Shown here in pieces: positions 20,210-28,718 of a DNA stretch of 64,000 nt. The notes beneath the pieces were generated by a model that was not told where the DNA came from, searched no databases, and was given only the letters and a program-made list of their open reading frames with translations. Position 1 is the stretch's first letter; each line of letters begins with the position of its first letter. Both the position numbers and the translations under genes were made by a program. Origin of the DNA: Betaproteobacteria bacterium (GTDB taxonomy: Bacteria > Pseudomonadota > Gammaproteobacteria > Burkholderiales > Usitatibacteraceae); assembly GCA_016709665.1 (NCBI GenBank), contig JADJMI010000005.1, positions 372,001-436,000 of the forward strand, in the 5' to 3' direction.

Positions 20210-21958
20210 CTACTTCAGCGCCGCAGGCGCGGCCGCCGGGGCGGGCGCGGCGACGGCGAGCGTGCGCTTCTTCGCCATCGCGTCGTCGAGGATCTTGATC
20301 GCGTCCTGCGAGATCACCATCCCCTTGTTGATCGACTCGTCGGCGAGCTTCGGGTTGTGGAAGTACGAGCCGTTGGAGGCCGTCCAGAACTCCCAGTGCA
20401 CGTGCGCCTCGTAGTGCTTCTCGCGCACCACGCCCAGCGTCGCCTCGTCCACGCCGAGGTTCTTCGCCTCCTCGAACTTGTCGATCATGCGGGTGAGCCA
20501 GTACTCGGACTTGCGCAGCTTGCCCATGTACCGGTTCCTGAGGGAGTCGACCGTGTACTTCGCCTGCTCCCCGCTCCACGTCTTGTGGCAGCCCAGGCAC
20601 GCTTCCTTGATGTATTCCTTCGGGCTCGTCTGCCAGTGGGAAGTGAAGGTCTTGCCCGTCTTCTTGTCCCTTCTCCTTGGGCATGTGGCGGGTGTGGCAT
20701 CACGCCTTCCCTGTCGTGCACCGAGCCGTAGTACACCTCCACGTCCGGGTGCTGCGCCTTCAGAAACATGGCGCCGGTGATGCCATGCTTGAAGTCGCGG
20801 AACTTGAGGTCGCGGTAGTGCTCGCCAGGTCGTTCACGTTCTTGAGCGGGAAGTGGTTGGTGCGCCCGTCCGGCCATGGTGACCGGCTTGCCCGTCGTGG
20901 GATCGGTTCCCGGGTTGCAGTTGTACTCGACGTGGCACTGGCCGCACTGCAGCTTCGAGTCGTACTTGTCCAGGATCGCGATCTTGCGCGTGAAGCCGCG
21001 CTGGCCGAGATCCTTCACGTCCACCTTGCCGGCCTTCGGGTCCTTGTGCCAGAGCGTGTCCTTCTCGGGGCGGGTGAGCGCCTGGATGAGGCCGTCGCGG
21101 ATGATGCGCGGCTGCGCGCCGTGCGGGTCGTGGCAGAAGATGCAGTTGAGCGAGTGCTTCGTGTCCTTCACGAAGTCCACCACCTTCGAGGTGCGGCTCC
21201 ACTTGGCCTTCGGTTCCGGGTCGCCCAGGTAGGCCCAGTCGAGGATGTGGTCGGCGGTCTTGCAGCTCATGCACACCGGGTTCGCGGCCGCGGCGGTGCC
21301 CGGCTTGAAGGCCTTGTGCGGCTCGCCCGGGTACTTGTCGACGAGCACGTCCCAGATGTTGAAGTTGCCGCCGGCGCGGGCGAGGTCGCCCCAGCCGTAC
21401 TTGTTCTCGAAGCGGCCGCCGAAGGCGCGGTCGACCACCAGCTGGTCGTAGAGCGCGAAGGCGTGCGAGCGCGGCATGTTGTGCTCCTTCGTGAAGCCGT
21501 GCGGGCCCATGAGCTTTTCCCAGGCCGGGTTGGGCGAGACGCCGGTGAGCTGGCTCTTCTCGTTGCGCGCCGTCTTCGCGAAGTTCATCTTGTACATCGT
21601 CTCGTACTGGTTCTTGTGGCACGAGCCGCACTTGGCCGGGTCGGTGGTCGTGACCGGGCGCGTCTTCTTGTTCTTGAGGTGGGCGTCGGTGTTCGCGTGG
21701 CATTCCGTGCAGGCGACCGTCTTGTGCTTGCCCGGATCGTGGAACTCCTTGAGCTCCTCGTGGCACTCGATGCATTCCTTGTTGCCGGCGGGCACCTTGC
21801 CGGGCGCCGAGGTCTTCACGGGCGCGGCGGCCTTCGTGGCGGCAGGCTTGGCGGCCGCCTTGTCGGGCGCGGGGGCCTGCGCGGAGGCGGTGGTCAGGGC
21901 GAAGGCGGCGGAAGCTGGCCGCCCCTCCGAGGAGCGTTCGGAAGGTGCTTTTGTTCAT
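20210..21958 (-). pseudogene. Octahaem cytochrome c nitrite reductase (TvNiR-type, NrfA-related), broken by small indels
   Basis: Periplasmic enzyme expected to reduce nitrite to ammonium with six electrons. The ATG at 21958 begins MNKSTFRTLLGGAAS; after a one-base correction near 21915 the signal peptide continues AFALTTASAQAPAP. Haem motifs in order: CIECH, CTECH, CGSCH, CMSCK, CIFCH, CGQCH, then C-H-T-R-H (degenerate CxxCH) and CLGCH. The fourth is the CxxCK catalytic haem of NrfA-like enzymes; position four of eight fits TvNiR, while NrfA has it first of five. CGQCHVEYNC supplies the active-site Tyr plus a Cys two residues on, as in the Tyr-Cys crosslink described for TvNiR. FLKAQHPD supplies the Gln-His pair. 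Further indels lie near 20865, 20827, 20700 and 20668. It could be a live gene with consensus errors. Confidence 0.82.
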
Positions 21959-22113
21959 GATTTTTCCCTGTCGGTTCCCGAAAACGGGAAGTCGTGAGGG
22001 AAAGTTAACAGGCAGAGAATCTGCACCTTTGACGGCGATCAACCTTGCCGGCGGGCCCGTTACTCCCGGGGGGCTTCAGCCAGGCGATCCGAACGCGAAG
22101 ACCGGGAATCCCG

Positions 22114-22825
22114 TCACGGTCCCGTGGCATCTCGCGTGCGCTCCTCGAACCGCACCTGGCCGCCGGCCGCCATCCGCAGCACGGTCGAGGCGCGCGTGCC
22201 GTAGTCCTCCCCGGTGATGAGCGCGGGCGAGAGGCGCCGCTCCCACGCGAGGCCCACGCCGGTGTCGGGCAGGTCCCCGTCGCGGCCCGGCGTCGTATCC
22301 GCAAGCATCGCGAAGAGGGGCTCGTCGCCATCGCCGACCGCCATCGCCTCGCGCGCGCGCCTCACCTTGGGCCAGGGTTCGTCGAGGAGGTGGTTCGAAA
22401 GCGTGGATGCCCGGCTCGACCTCGCGCGCCTCCCCTTCGCGGCTGCCGAAGTAGACGGGCGAACCGCCGGCGCCCGCCAGCAGGTTGAAGCCGTTGTAGT
22501 CGCCGGCGCGCCGCGCGAGCTTCCCGCAGTACTCCGCCGGCATGTCGGCGCCCGACAGGAAATCCGCCACGAGCTCGCCCCGGGATCGGGCATCGCCGCG
22601 CTTGTCCGACGGGTCGCGGAAGTTGGTCACGGCGCAGAAGCGCCCGCCGCGCGTGACGCCCATCCAGGTGCCGCCCGCCTCGAGGTCACGCCCGGCGAGA
22701 AGCCCGGGACGGTCCTCCCACCAGTGCGCGGGGGCCGCCGGTCGCGCCCGCCATTCGTCGCGGTTGGCGGCGACGACGAGCGGGAAGTCCGGGTGGGCCT
22801 TCCAGGCGAGGGCGATGAGGCACAT
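22114..22825 (-). pseudogene. NRDE / TANGO2-like protein, one frameshift
   Basis: The N-terminal NRDE motif is clear: MCLIALAWKAHPDFPLVVAA then NRDEWRARPAAPAHWWED, GRDLEAGGTWMGVTRGGRFC and AVTNFRDP. The frame is lost near 22402-22410, where the protein should read HALSNHLLDEPWPKVRRARE. The C-terminus follows in the next frame (RLSPALITGEDYGTRASTVL and FEERTRDATGP). Bacterial members are cytoplasmic with an Ntn-hydrolase-like Cys2 start; TANGO2 relatives have been linked to haem trafficking, but no function is proven here. It is preceded by a 47-bp palindrome rather than a clear promoter. Confidence 0.8.
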
Positions 22826-22832
22826 GAGGGGA

Positions 22833-22879
22833 GGACGCTACCCTGAAATCGGCCGTTTGCCGAATTCAGGGTAGCGTCC
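22833..22879. repeat. 47-bp near-perfect palindrome between dctM and the NRDE gene
   Basis: GGACGCTACCCTGAA (22833-22847) is exactly inverted at 22865-22879, and inside it TCGGC (22849-22853) pairs with GCCGA (22859-22863) after an A/A mismatch. The result is a 20-base-pair stem with a five-base loop. It fills the gap between the dctM stop and the NRDE start, so it could end dctM transcription. It resembles REP-like dispersed palindromes rather than an ordinary terminator, as there is no T tract. I saw no second copy in the window. Confidence 0.85.
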
Positions 22880-22887
22880 CCGCTTCG

Positions 22888-24171
22888 CTACATGAGCCCG
22901 AGCGTCTTCGGCAGCCAGATCGAGAGCGGCGGCCAGTAGGTGATGACGACCAGGAAGATGAGCATCGTGAAGAGCCAGGGCCAGACGGCGATGGTGAGCT
23001 CCGTGATCCCCATCTTGGTGATGCCGCTCGTCACGTAGAGGTTCAGGCCCACCGGGGGCGTGATCATCCCGATCTCCATGTTCACGGTGATCATCACCCC
23101 GAAATGCACCGGGTCGATGCCCAGCTTCATCGCGATGGGGAAGAGGATCGGCGCGGTGATCAGGATGATCGACGAGGGCTCCATGATGTTGCCCATGAGC
23201 AGCAGCAGGATGTTCACGAAGAGCAGGAAGCTGATGACGCCCAGGCCCTGGCCCACCATCCATTCCGCGATGGCCTGCGGGATGTTCTCGTTGGTGAGCA
23301 GGAACGAGAAGAGCACCGCGTTGGTGATGATGTAGAGCAGCATCGCCGACATGTTCGCCGAGTTGATGAGCACCTTGCGGACGTTCTTGAGGCCCATGTC
23401 CTTGTAGACGAACACGGCGACGAAGAAGGCGTAGACCGCGCTCATCGCCGCGGCCTCCGTCGGCGTGAAGATGCCCGTGTAGATGCCGCCCATGACGACG
23501 ACGATGAGCAGGAGGCCCCACACCGACTCGCGGAAGGCCTTCAGGCGCTCCGTCCACGAGCGCTTGGGCTCGCGGGGGTAGTTGCCCTTCCAGGCCTGGT
23601 ACCACGTGGTGCCCATGAGCATGGCCGCCAGCACGAGCCCCGGGATCACGCCCGCCATGAAGAGCGCGCCGATGGAGCTGTTGGTCGAGACGGCGTACAT
23701 CACCATCACGATGGAGGGCGGAATGAGGATGCCCAGGCCGCCCGCGGAGGCGACCACGCCCGCGCCGAAGCGCTTGGGATACCCGGCCTTCACCATGGCC
23801 GGCAGCAGGATCGAGCCGATCGCGACCACGGTGGCGGGCGAGGAGCCCGAGATGGCGGCGAAGAGGGCGCAGGCCACGACCGCGCCCAGGCCCAGGCCCC
23901 CTCGCCAATGGCCGACCATGGAGGTGGCGAAGTTGATCATCCGCCGCGCGACGCCCCCGTGGGTGAGGAAGTTGCCCGCGAGGATGAAGAACGGGATCGC
24001 CATGATCTCGAACTTCTCGATGCCGGTGAACAGCTTGAGCGCGACGGCCTCGATGGGCACGTCGGTCATGAAGAAGAGGAACGAGAGCACCGTGAGGCCG
24101 AGCGAGATGGACACGGGCATGCCCGTGAGCATCAGGCCGAAGAGCAGGATGAAGATGATGGCGGCGTTCAC
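22888..24171 (-). CDS. dctM: TRAP transporter large permease subunit DctM (first system)
   Basis: 427 residues; the GTG start (24171-24169) overlaps the dctQ stop in a GTGA junction. It forms the sodium-driven channel for a carboxylate delivered by DctP. About twelve helices are visible, beginning AIIFILLFGLMLTGMPVSIS. DctM signatures include LFTGIEKFEIMAIPFFILAG, AAISGSSPATVVAIGSILLP, GILIPPSIVMVMYAVSTNSS and MITPPVGLNLYVTSGI. Residues and length are normal for the family. It is the last gene of the dctPQM operon and ends against the palindrome. Confidence 0.95.
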   Translation of the reverse strand: MNAAIIFILLFGLMLTGMPVSISLGLTVLSFLFFMTDVPIEAVALKLFTGIEKFEIMAIPFFILAGNFLTHGGVARRMINFATSMVGHWRGGLGLGAVVACALFAAISGSSPATVVAIGSILLPAMVKAGYPKRFGAGVVASAGGLGILIPPSIVMVMYAVSTNSSIGALFMAGVIPGLVLAAMLMGTTWYQAWKGNYPREPKRSWTERLKAFRESVWGLLLIVVVMGGIYTGIFTPTEAAAMSAVYAFFVAVFVYKDMGLKNVRKVLINSANMSAMLLYIITNAVLFSFLLTNENIPQAIAEWMVGQGLGVISFLLFVNILLLLMGNIMEPSSIILITAPILFPIAMKLGIDPVHFGVMITVNMEIGMITPPVGLNLYVTSGITKMGITELTIAVWPWLFTMLIFLVVITYWPPLSIWLPKTLGLM

Positions 24172-24803
24172 TTGTCTTGCCTCCTGGGGTGGCCCTTGGG
24201 CAGCACTTCCTTCGGGTGCAGGTCCGGCACAATGGCGACGGGCACGATGTCCGCGATATCGACCTTCTCGACGCCTTCCACGTGGCCGTGGTCGTGGTGC
24301 GGCAGTTCGCCGGTGCGGAAGAACGACCACGCCACCTGCAGGAAGCGGAAGCACATGAGCGAGGAGCCGAGCGGGATCGCGAGGTACGGGATCCAGGCCG
24401 GCACCTCGAGGTCGGGCGAGACCTGGTCGGTGTGCGCGATCTCCCAGACGAAGTGCGCGCCCATCGAGGCGACGATGCCGGTGAAGAGGGCGCCCGCGAG
24501 CAGGCCGAAGAGCACGAAGGCCGCGCGCTTGCGGGGCCCGAGCATGTTGATGAAGACGTCCACGCCGACGTGGATGCCCGTGCGCACGCCGTAGGCGGCG
24601 CCGAACTTGGCCATCCACACGAACATGTAGATGCACAGCTCCTGCGCCCAGCTGAGGTTCAGGGCGAGCAGCTTGTCCTGGAGCACCGGAATGGGCAGCC
24701 CGGTCGCGTAGCGGTGGACCACCGCCACGAAGATGATGACCGTGGCTCCGCCCATGAGGAGCGCGATGATCCACTCCTCGAGATGGTCGAGCACCTTCAG
24801 CAT
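24168..24803 (-). CDS. dctQ: TRAP transporter small permease subunit DctQ (first system)
   Basis: 211 residues. The ATG at 24803 has a GGGGAGGGGAAG ribosome site. Four helices are expected: LEEWIIALLMGGATVIIFVA, SWAQELCIYMFVWMAKFGAA (with the WAQE motif typical of DctQ), VLFGLLAGALFTGIVASMGA and WIPYLAIPLGSSLMCFRFL. The C-terminus is unusually long and His/Asp-rich (GELPHHDHGHVEGVEKVD), extending about 40 residues into the cytoplasm. DctQ is thought to couple DctP docking to DctM. Confidence 0.93.
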   Translation of the reverse strand: MLKVLDHLEEWIIALLMGGATVIIFVAVVHRYATGLPIPVLQDKLLALNLSWAQELCIYMFVWMAKFGAAYGVRTGIHVGVDVFINMLGPRKRAAFVLFGLLAGALFTGIVASMGAHFVWEIAHTDQVSPDLEVPAWIPYLAIPLGSSLMCFRFLQVAWSFFRTGELPHHDHGHVEGVEKVDIADIVPVAIVPDLHPKEVLPKGHPRRQDK

Positions 24804-24874
24804 TTTCTTCCCCTCCTCCCCGGGGTTCCGGAGCGGCCCTGGCGGCCGCCCCGGTCTCCTCTTCCCCCTCCTTG

Positions 24875-25889
24875 CTACAGCTTGGACGGGTCGAAGCCCG
24901 TTTCCTTGTAGATCGACTGGATCAGGTCCTTGCCGATGCGGCCCTCGGAATCCGTGTGGACCTTGAGGGTCGCCTTCTTCCAGGCCTTCTTCTCGTCGGC
25001 CGAGAGCGTGATGAACTGGCTCTTGCCGCTCTTCTTCACCGCCTCGAGGGCCTTGTCGTTCTCTTCCTTGGCGATGTCGTTGGCGTACTTGGTCGAGTCC
25101 TTCATCGCGCCCTCGAGTGCGGTGCGCACGTCGGCGGGCAGGCCGTCCCAGAACTTCTTGTTCACGATGACCGCGTAGCCCAGGTAGCCGTGGTCGGAGA
25201 GCGTCACGAACTTCTGCACCTCGTGCATCTTCTGGGTGTACAGGTTCGACGGCGGGTTCTCGGTGCCGTCGACCACGCCGGTCTGCAGCGCCTGGTACAC
25301 CTCGGAGAACGCCATCACCTGCGGGTTGGCGCCCAGCGAGCGCATCTGCCCGTCCAGCACCTTGGAGGACTGGATGCGCATCTTGAGGCCCTTGAAGTCG
25401 GCCGGCGCCTTGAGGGCCTTGTTGGCGCTCATCACCTTGAAGCCGTTGTCCCAGTAGGCGAGGCCGACGATGCCCTTGGGCTCGAGGCGCGCGAGCAGCG
25501 CGGCGCCCACGGGGCCCTGCGTCACCTTGTGCAGCTCGGCGTAGCTGTCGAAGATGAACGGCAGGTCGAAGACCTCGAAGGCCGGCACGCCCAGCGGGCC
25601 GAACTTGGCGAGCGAAGGCGCGAGCATCTGCACCGCGCCCAGGCTCAGGGCCTCCATCTCCTCCTTGTCCTTGTAGAGCTGGCTGTTCGGGTACACCTCG
25701 ACCTTCACGCGGCCCTTGGTGCGCTCCTCCGCGAGCTTCTTGAAGTGGTCCGCGCCCTTGCCCTTGGGCGTGTCGTTGGCGACGACGTGGCTGAACTTGA
25801 TGACGATGGGCTGCTGCGCGACGGCGGTGCCGCCGGCCAGCACGAGGGGCGGCCGACACGGCGGCCGCGATGATGGTCCTGCGTTTCAT
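24875..25889 (-). CDS. dctP: TRAP transporter substrate-binding protein DctP (first system), frameshift in signal peptide
   Basis: Periplasmic carboxylate-binding protein. The ATG at 25889 (AAGGAGGAG upstream) starts MKRRTIIAAAVSAA. A run of four Gs (plus strand 25846-25849) has one base too many; without it the signal peptide continues LVLAGGTAVAQQPIVIKFSH. The mature part (24875-25843 frame) is intact: FSHVVANDTPKGKGADHF, VEVYPNSQLYKDKEEMEAL, GLKMRIQSSKVLDGQMRSLG with the Arg that binds the ligand carboxylate, and VYQALQTGVVDGTENPPSN. It belongs to the C4-dicarboxylate branch of DctP proteins. The downstream GTG at 25843 would leave only a stub of signal, so the upstream ATG is preferred. 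Confidence 0.9.
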
Positions 25890-25976
25890 GGTCTTCTCCT
25901 CCTTGCGGGTGATGACGATTCCCGGGCCCGGCCCGGGGGTTGTCGCATCCTCCCGCCGCCCGCGCGGTGCCGCCAT

Positions 25977-25990
25977 TGTGGTTTTCCACA
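25977..25990. promoter_or_regulatory. Dyad in the dctP-dctS divergent intergenic region
   Basis: TGTGG-TTTT-CCACA is a perfect inverted repeat within CATTGTGGTTTTCCACATG, in the roughly 140-base gap between the divergent dctP and sensor genes. The AT-rich centre is unlike its surroundings. It is a candidate site for the DctR-like response regulator. No sigma-54 (-24/-12) promoter is visible here. Confidence 0.4.
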
Positions 25991-26031
25991 TGCCGGTTGC
26001 GGACGGGGCCCCGGGGCGCGACGATAGGCGC

Positions 26032-28029
26032 GTGTCGACCGCCACCCTGCCCCCGCCCGCCGCCCCGCCCGCCTCCGGCTCCCGCCTGTGGCGGCTGATG
26101 CGCTGGTGGATGCCGGTCTTCATCGGGGCGCTGCTCCTGGGGGCCACCTCGTTCCTCGTCAACCTCTCGAGCGTGCAGGAACGCGGCGAGGCGAACGACC
26201 AGCTGGTCACCGACACCCAGTGGGTGCGCCAGTCGCTGCAGTTCCAGCTCGAGCACGACGCCGAGGCGCTCGAGCTCATCGGCTCGGACCTGCGCACGGG
26301 TGCGATGGCGCTCGCCGCCCTCGAAGCGCGGTTGCGCGTGTTCCTGCGCCGCGGAAGGCAATCGCTCTCGGCCTCCCTCGTCGAGGCCGGCCAGGCCGCG
26401 CCGCTCCTCGACGTGCGCGACGCATCGGTGGGGGGGCAGGACATCCTCGCGACCGTGCCCCCGGTCTTCATCGAGGCGGCGATGGAACGGGCGGCGCGCC
26501 AGAGCGAGGGCACCTTCGGGCAACCCTTCACCGCCACCTGGGGCGCGGGCCTGGTGCTCGTGGTCCCGGCCGGGCTCGGTCCCTCCGGGGCCCGGCGAAC
26601 GCTGGTGGCCGTCTTCTCGCTGGAACGCCTGCTGGAGGAGATGGTGCCCTGGACGTTCGCGCAATCGCACGAGGTCATCGTCTCGGACGTGACCAACACC
26701 GTGAAGGCGCGGCGCGCCTCGGCCGGGGCAGGCCGCGGCATCTACACGCACCAGGTGGCGGTCGACGTGCCCGGCACGACCCTCATCCTGCGCACCAACA
26801 GCGTGAGGGGCCCGCCCGACTGGATCGCCAACGTGCTGAGGGGCGGCGTGATCGCACTGGCCTTCTTCCTCTTCTGGAGCCTCTATGCGCTCTGGGCCGA
26901 CGTGCGCCGGCGCGTGAAGGCCGAAAGCCGCCTGCGCGACGAGGTGGCCTTCCGCCGGGCGATGGGCGATTCCGCCGTCATCGGCCTGCGGGCCCGCGAC
27001 ATGGAAGGGCGCGTCACCTTCGTGAACCCCGCCTTCGCGCGCATGGTGGGCCTGCCGGAGGAATCGATCGTGGGCCGCGCGCCGCCCATGCCCTACTGGA
27101 CGCCCGAGCGACTGGACGAGTACCAGGAACGCGTGGCGCGCGTGCTCTCGGGCCAGGCGAGCACGGCGCCCTTCGAGACGGTCTTCCAGCGAGCCGACGG
27201 CACGCGATTCCCGGTGGTGATCTACGACGCGCCGCTCATGGACGCGGACGGCAGGCAGGTGGGCTGGATGAGCTCGATCATCGACGTCACCGAGGAAAAG
27301 AAGGCCGAGGAACGCGAGCGCCAGCAGCAGGAGCGGCTGCAGACGGCCGCGCGCCTCACGACGATGGGCGAGATGGCGTCCTCCCTCGCCCACGAGCTGA
27401 ACCAGCCGCTCGGGGCGATCACCAGCTATCTCACGGGCTCGATCAACCTGCTCGAGAAGGGCGACGTATCGAAGGAGGAACTCGCCGCGGCCCTCGCCAA
27501 GGCGAGCGCGCAGGCGCAGCGCGCCGGGCAGGTGATCCGCCGCGTGCACGAATTCGTGAGGAAGCAGGAGCCCAAGCGCGTGCCGGTGGAAGTGACGGCG
27601 CTCCTCGACGACTGTCGTGCGCTCATCGACCTGCAGGCGCGGCGCGATGGCGTGCGCGTCGCCGTGACGGTGGAGCCGGGCCTGCCCCCGGTCTACGGCG
27701 ATCCGGTGCTGCTCGAACAGGTGATCCTCAACCTCACGCGCAACGGCATCGACGCCATGGCGGGCTGCCCGCCGGGCGGCAGGCGCCTCGAGATCTCCGC
27801 CGCGCGCTTCGGCGCCTGGGTGCGCATCGCCGTGCGCGACTACGGCAACGGCATCGACGAGGCCCTGGGCGAGCAGGTCTTCTCGCCCTTCTTCACGACG
27901 AAGAGCGAGGGGATGGGCATGGGACTTTCCATCTGCCGCTCGATCATCGAGCTGCACGACGGGCGCCTGGGCTTCCGGCGCCTGGAAGACGGCACCGAAT
28001 TCCACCTCCAGCTTCCCCCCGGCCAATGA
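26032..28029 (+). CDS. dctS: Membrane sensor histidine kinase, DctS-like (CHASE-type periplasmic region, PAS)
   Basis: 665 residues from a GTG at 26032; an ATG at 25990 is a weaker alternative. Helix one is WWMPVFIGALLLGATSFLVN and helix two VLRGGVIALAFFLFWSLYAL, enclosing about 230 periplasmic residues. A PAS domain follows (SAVIGLRARDMEGRVTFVNP). The HisKA box is MGEMASSLAHELNQPLGAIT, with N-box LNLTRNGIDAMAG and G-boxes DYGNGIDEALG and GMGMGLSICRSII. The gene overlaps the response regulator (ATGA). Being divergent from a TRAP operon, it fits the DctS/DctR logic known from Rhodobacter, in which external C4-dicarboxylates induce uptake. Confidence 0.9.
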   Translation: MSTATLPPPAAPPASGSRLWRLMRWWMPVFIGALLLGATSFLVNLSSVQERGEANDQLVTDTQWVRQSLQFQLEHDAEALELIGSDLRTGAMALAALEARLRVFLRRGRQSLSASLVEAGQAAPLLDVRDASVGGQDILATVPPVFIEAAMERAARQSEGTFGQPFTATWGAGLVLVVPAGLGPSGARRTLVAVFSLERLLEEMVPWTFAQSHEVIVSDVTNTVKARRASAGAGRGIYTHQVAVDVPGTTLILRTNSVRGPPDWIANVLRGGVIALAFFLFWSLYALWADVRRRVKAESRLRDEVAFRRAMGDSAVIGLRARDMEGRVTFVNPAFARMVGLPEESIVGRAPPMPYWTPERLDEYQERVARVLSGQASTAPFETVFQRADGTRFPVVIYDAPLMDADGRQVGWMSSIIDVTEEKKAEERERQQQERLQTAARLTTMGEMASSLAHELNQPLGAITSYLTGSINLLEKGDVSKEELAAALAKASAQAQRAGQVIRRVHEFVRKQEPKRVPVEVTALLDDCRALIDLQARRDGVRVAVTVEPGLPPVYGDPVLLEQVILNLTRNGIDAMAGCPPGGRRLEISAARFGAWVRIAVRDYGNGIDEALGEQVFSPFFTTKSEGMGMGLSICRSIIELHDGRLGFRRLEDGTEFHLQLPPGQ

Positions 28030-28649
28030 TCCACATCGTCGACGACGAAGAGGCGCTTCGCGATTCCCTCGGCTGGCTGCTGCGCTCGCGCGACCTGCCC
28101 TCGCGCGCCTTCGCCTCCGCCGAGGCGTTCCTCGCCCACGCGCGCTCGCCCCTGGCGGCCCCGGATTCCCCGGGCGTGATCCTGCTCGACGTGCGCATGG
28201 ACGGCATGAGCGGCACGGAGCTCTTCGAGAAGCTGGCGGCCGAGGGGCTCTGCCCGGCCTGGCCCGTGCTCTTCCTCACCGGCCACGGCGACGTGCCCAT
28301 GGCGGTGGAGACGCTCAAGCAGGGCGCCTACGACTTCGTGGAAAAGCCCTTCAACGACAATTCGCTGGTCGACCGGCTCATGGAGGCGCTCGCGGAATCG
28401 AAGCGGCGGCTTGCGGCGAGGGAGGAATCCGGCTCGCGCGAGGCCCGCCTCGCCTCGCTCACGGACCGCGAGCGCGACGTGCTCGCGCTGGTGGTGGAAG
28501 GGCACTACAACAAGGTGATCGCGGACCGGCTGGGCATCGCGATGCGCACCGTGGAGGTCTACCGCGCGCGCATCTTCGAGAAGATGGGCGTGAAGAGCGC
28601 GGTGGAGCTGGCGGCGCTGCTGGGATCGAAGCGGGGGAGTAACGCCTGA
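28026..28649 (+). CDS. dctR: FixJ/NarL-family response regulator, DctR-like
   Basis: 207 residues. Receiver domain: IHIVDDEEALRDSLGWLLRS with the acidic pair DD, phospho-acceptor Asp in VILLDVRMDGMSGTELFEKL, Thr in FLTGHGDVP and Lys in FVEKPFND. The C-terminal LuxR-type helix-turn-helix is SLTDRERDVLALVVEGHYNK, then MRTVEVYRARIFEKMGVKS. It is translated through an ATGA overlap with the kinase. The dyad in the dctP upstream region is a possible target. Confidence 0.9.
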   Translation: MIHIVDDEEALRDSLGWLLRSRDLPSRAFASAEAFLAHARSPLAAPDSPGVILLDVRMDGMSGTELFEKLAAEGLCPAWPVLFLTGHGDVPMAVETLKQGAYDFVEKPFNDNSLVDRLMEALAESKRRLAAREESGSREARLASLTDRERDVLALVVEGHYNKVIADRLGIAMRTVEVYRARIFEKMGVKSAVELAALLGSKRGSNA

Positions 28650-28718
28650 GATCGGTCAAACCGGCGGGCCCGCTTCCGGGCATCCTGCCTTGGCATCCGT
28701 CTTCCCGACTCCCGTCCC

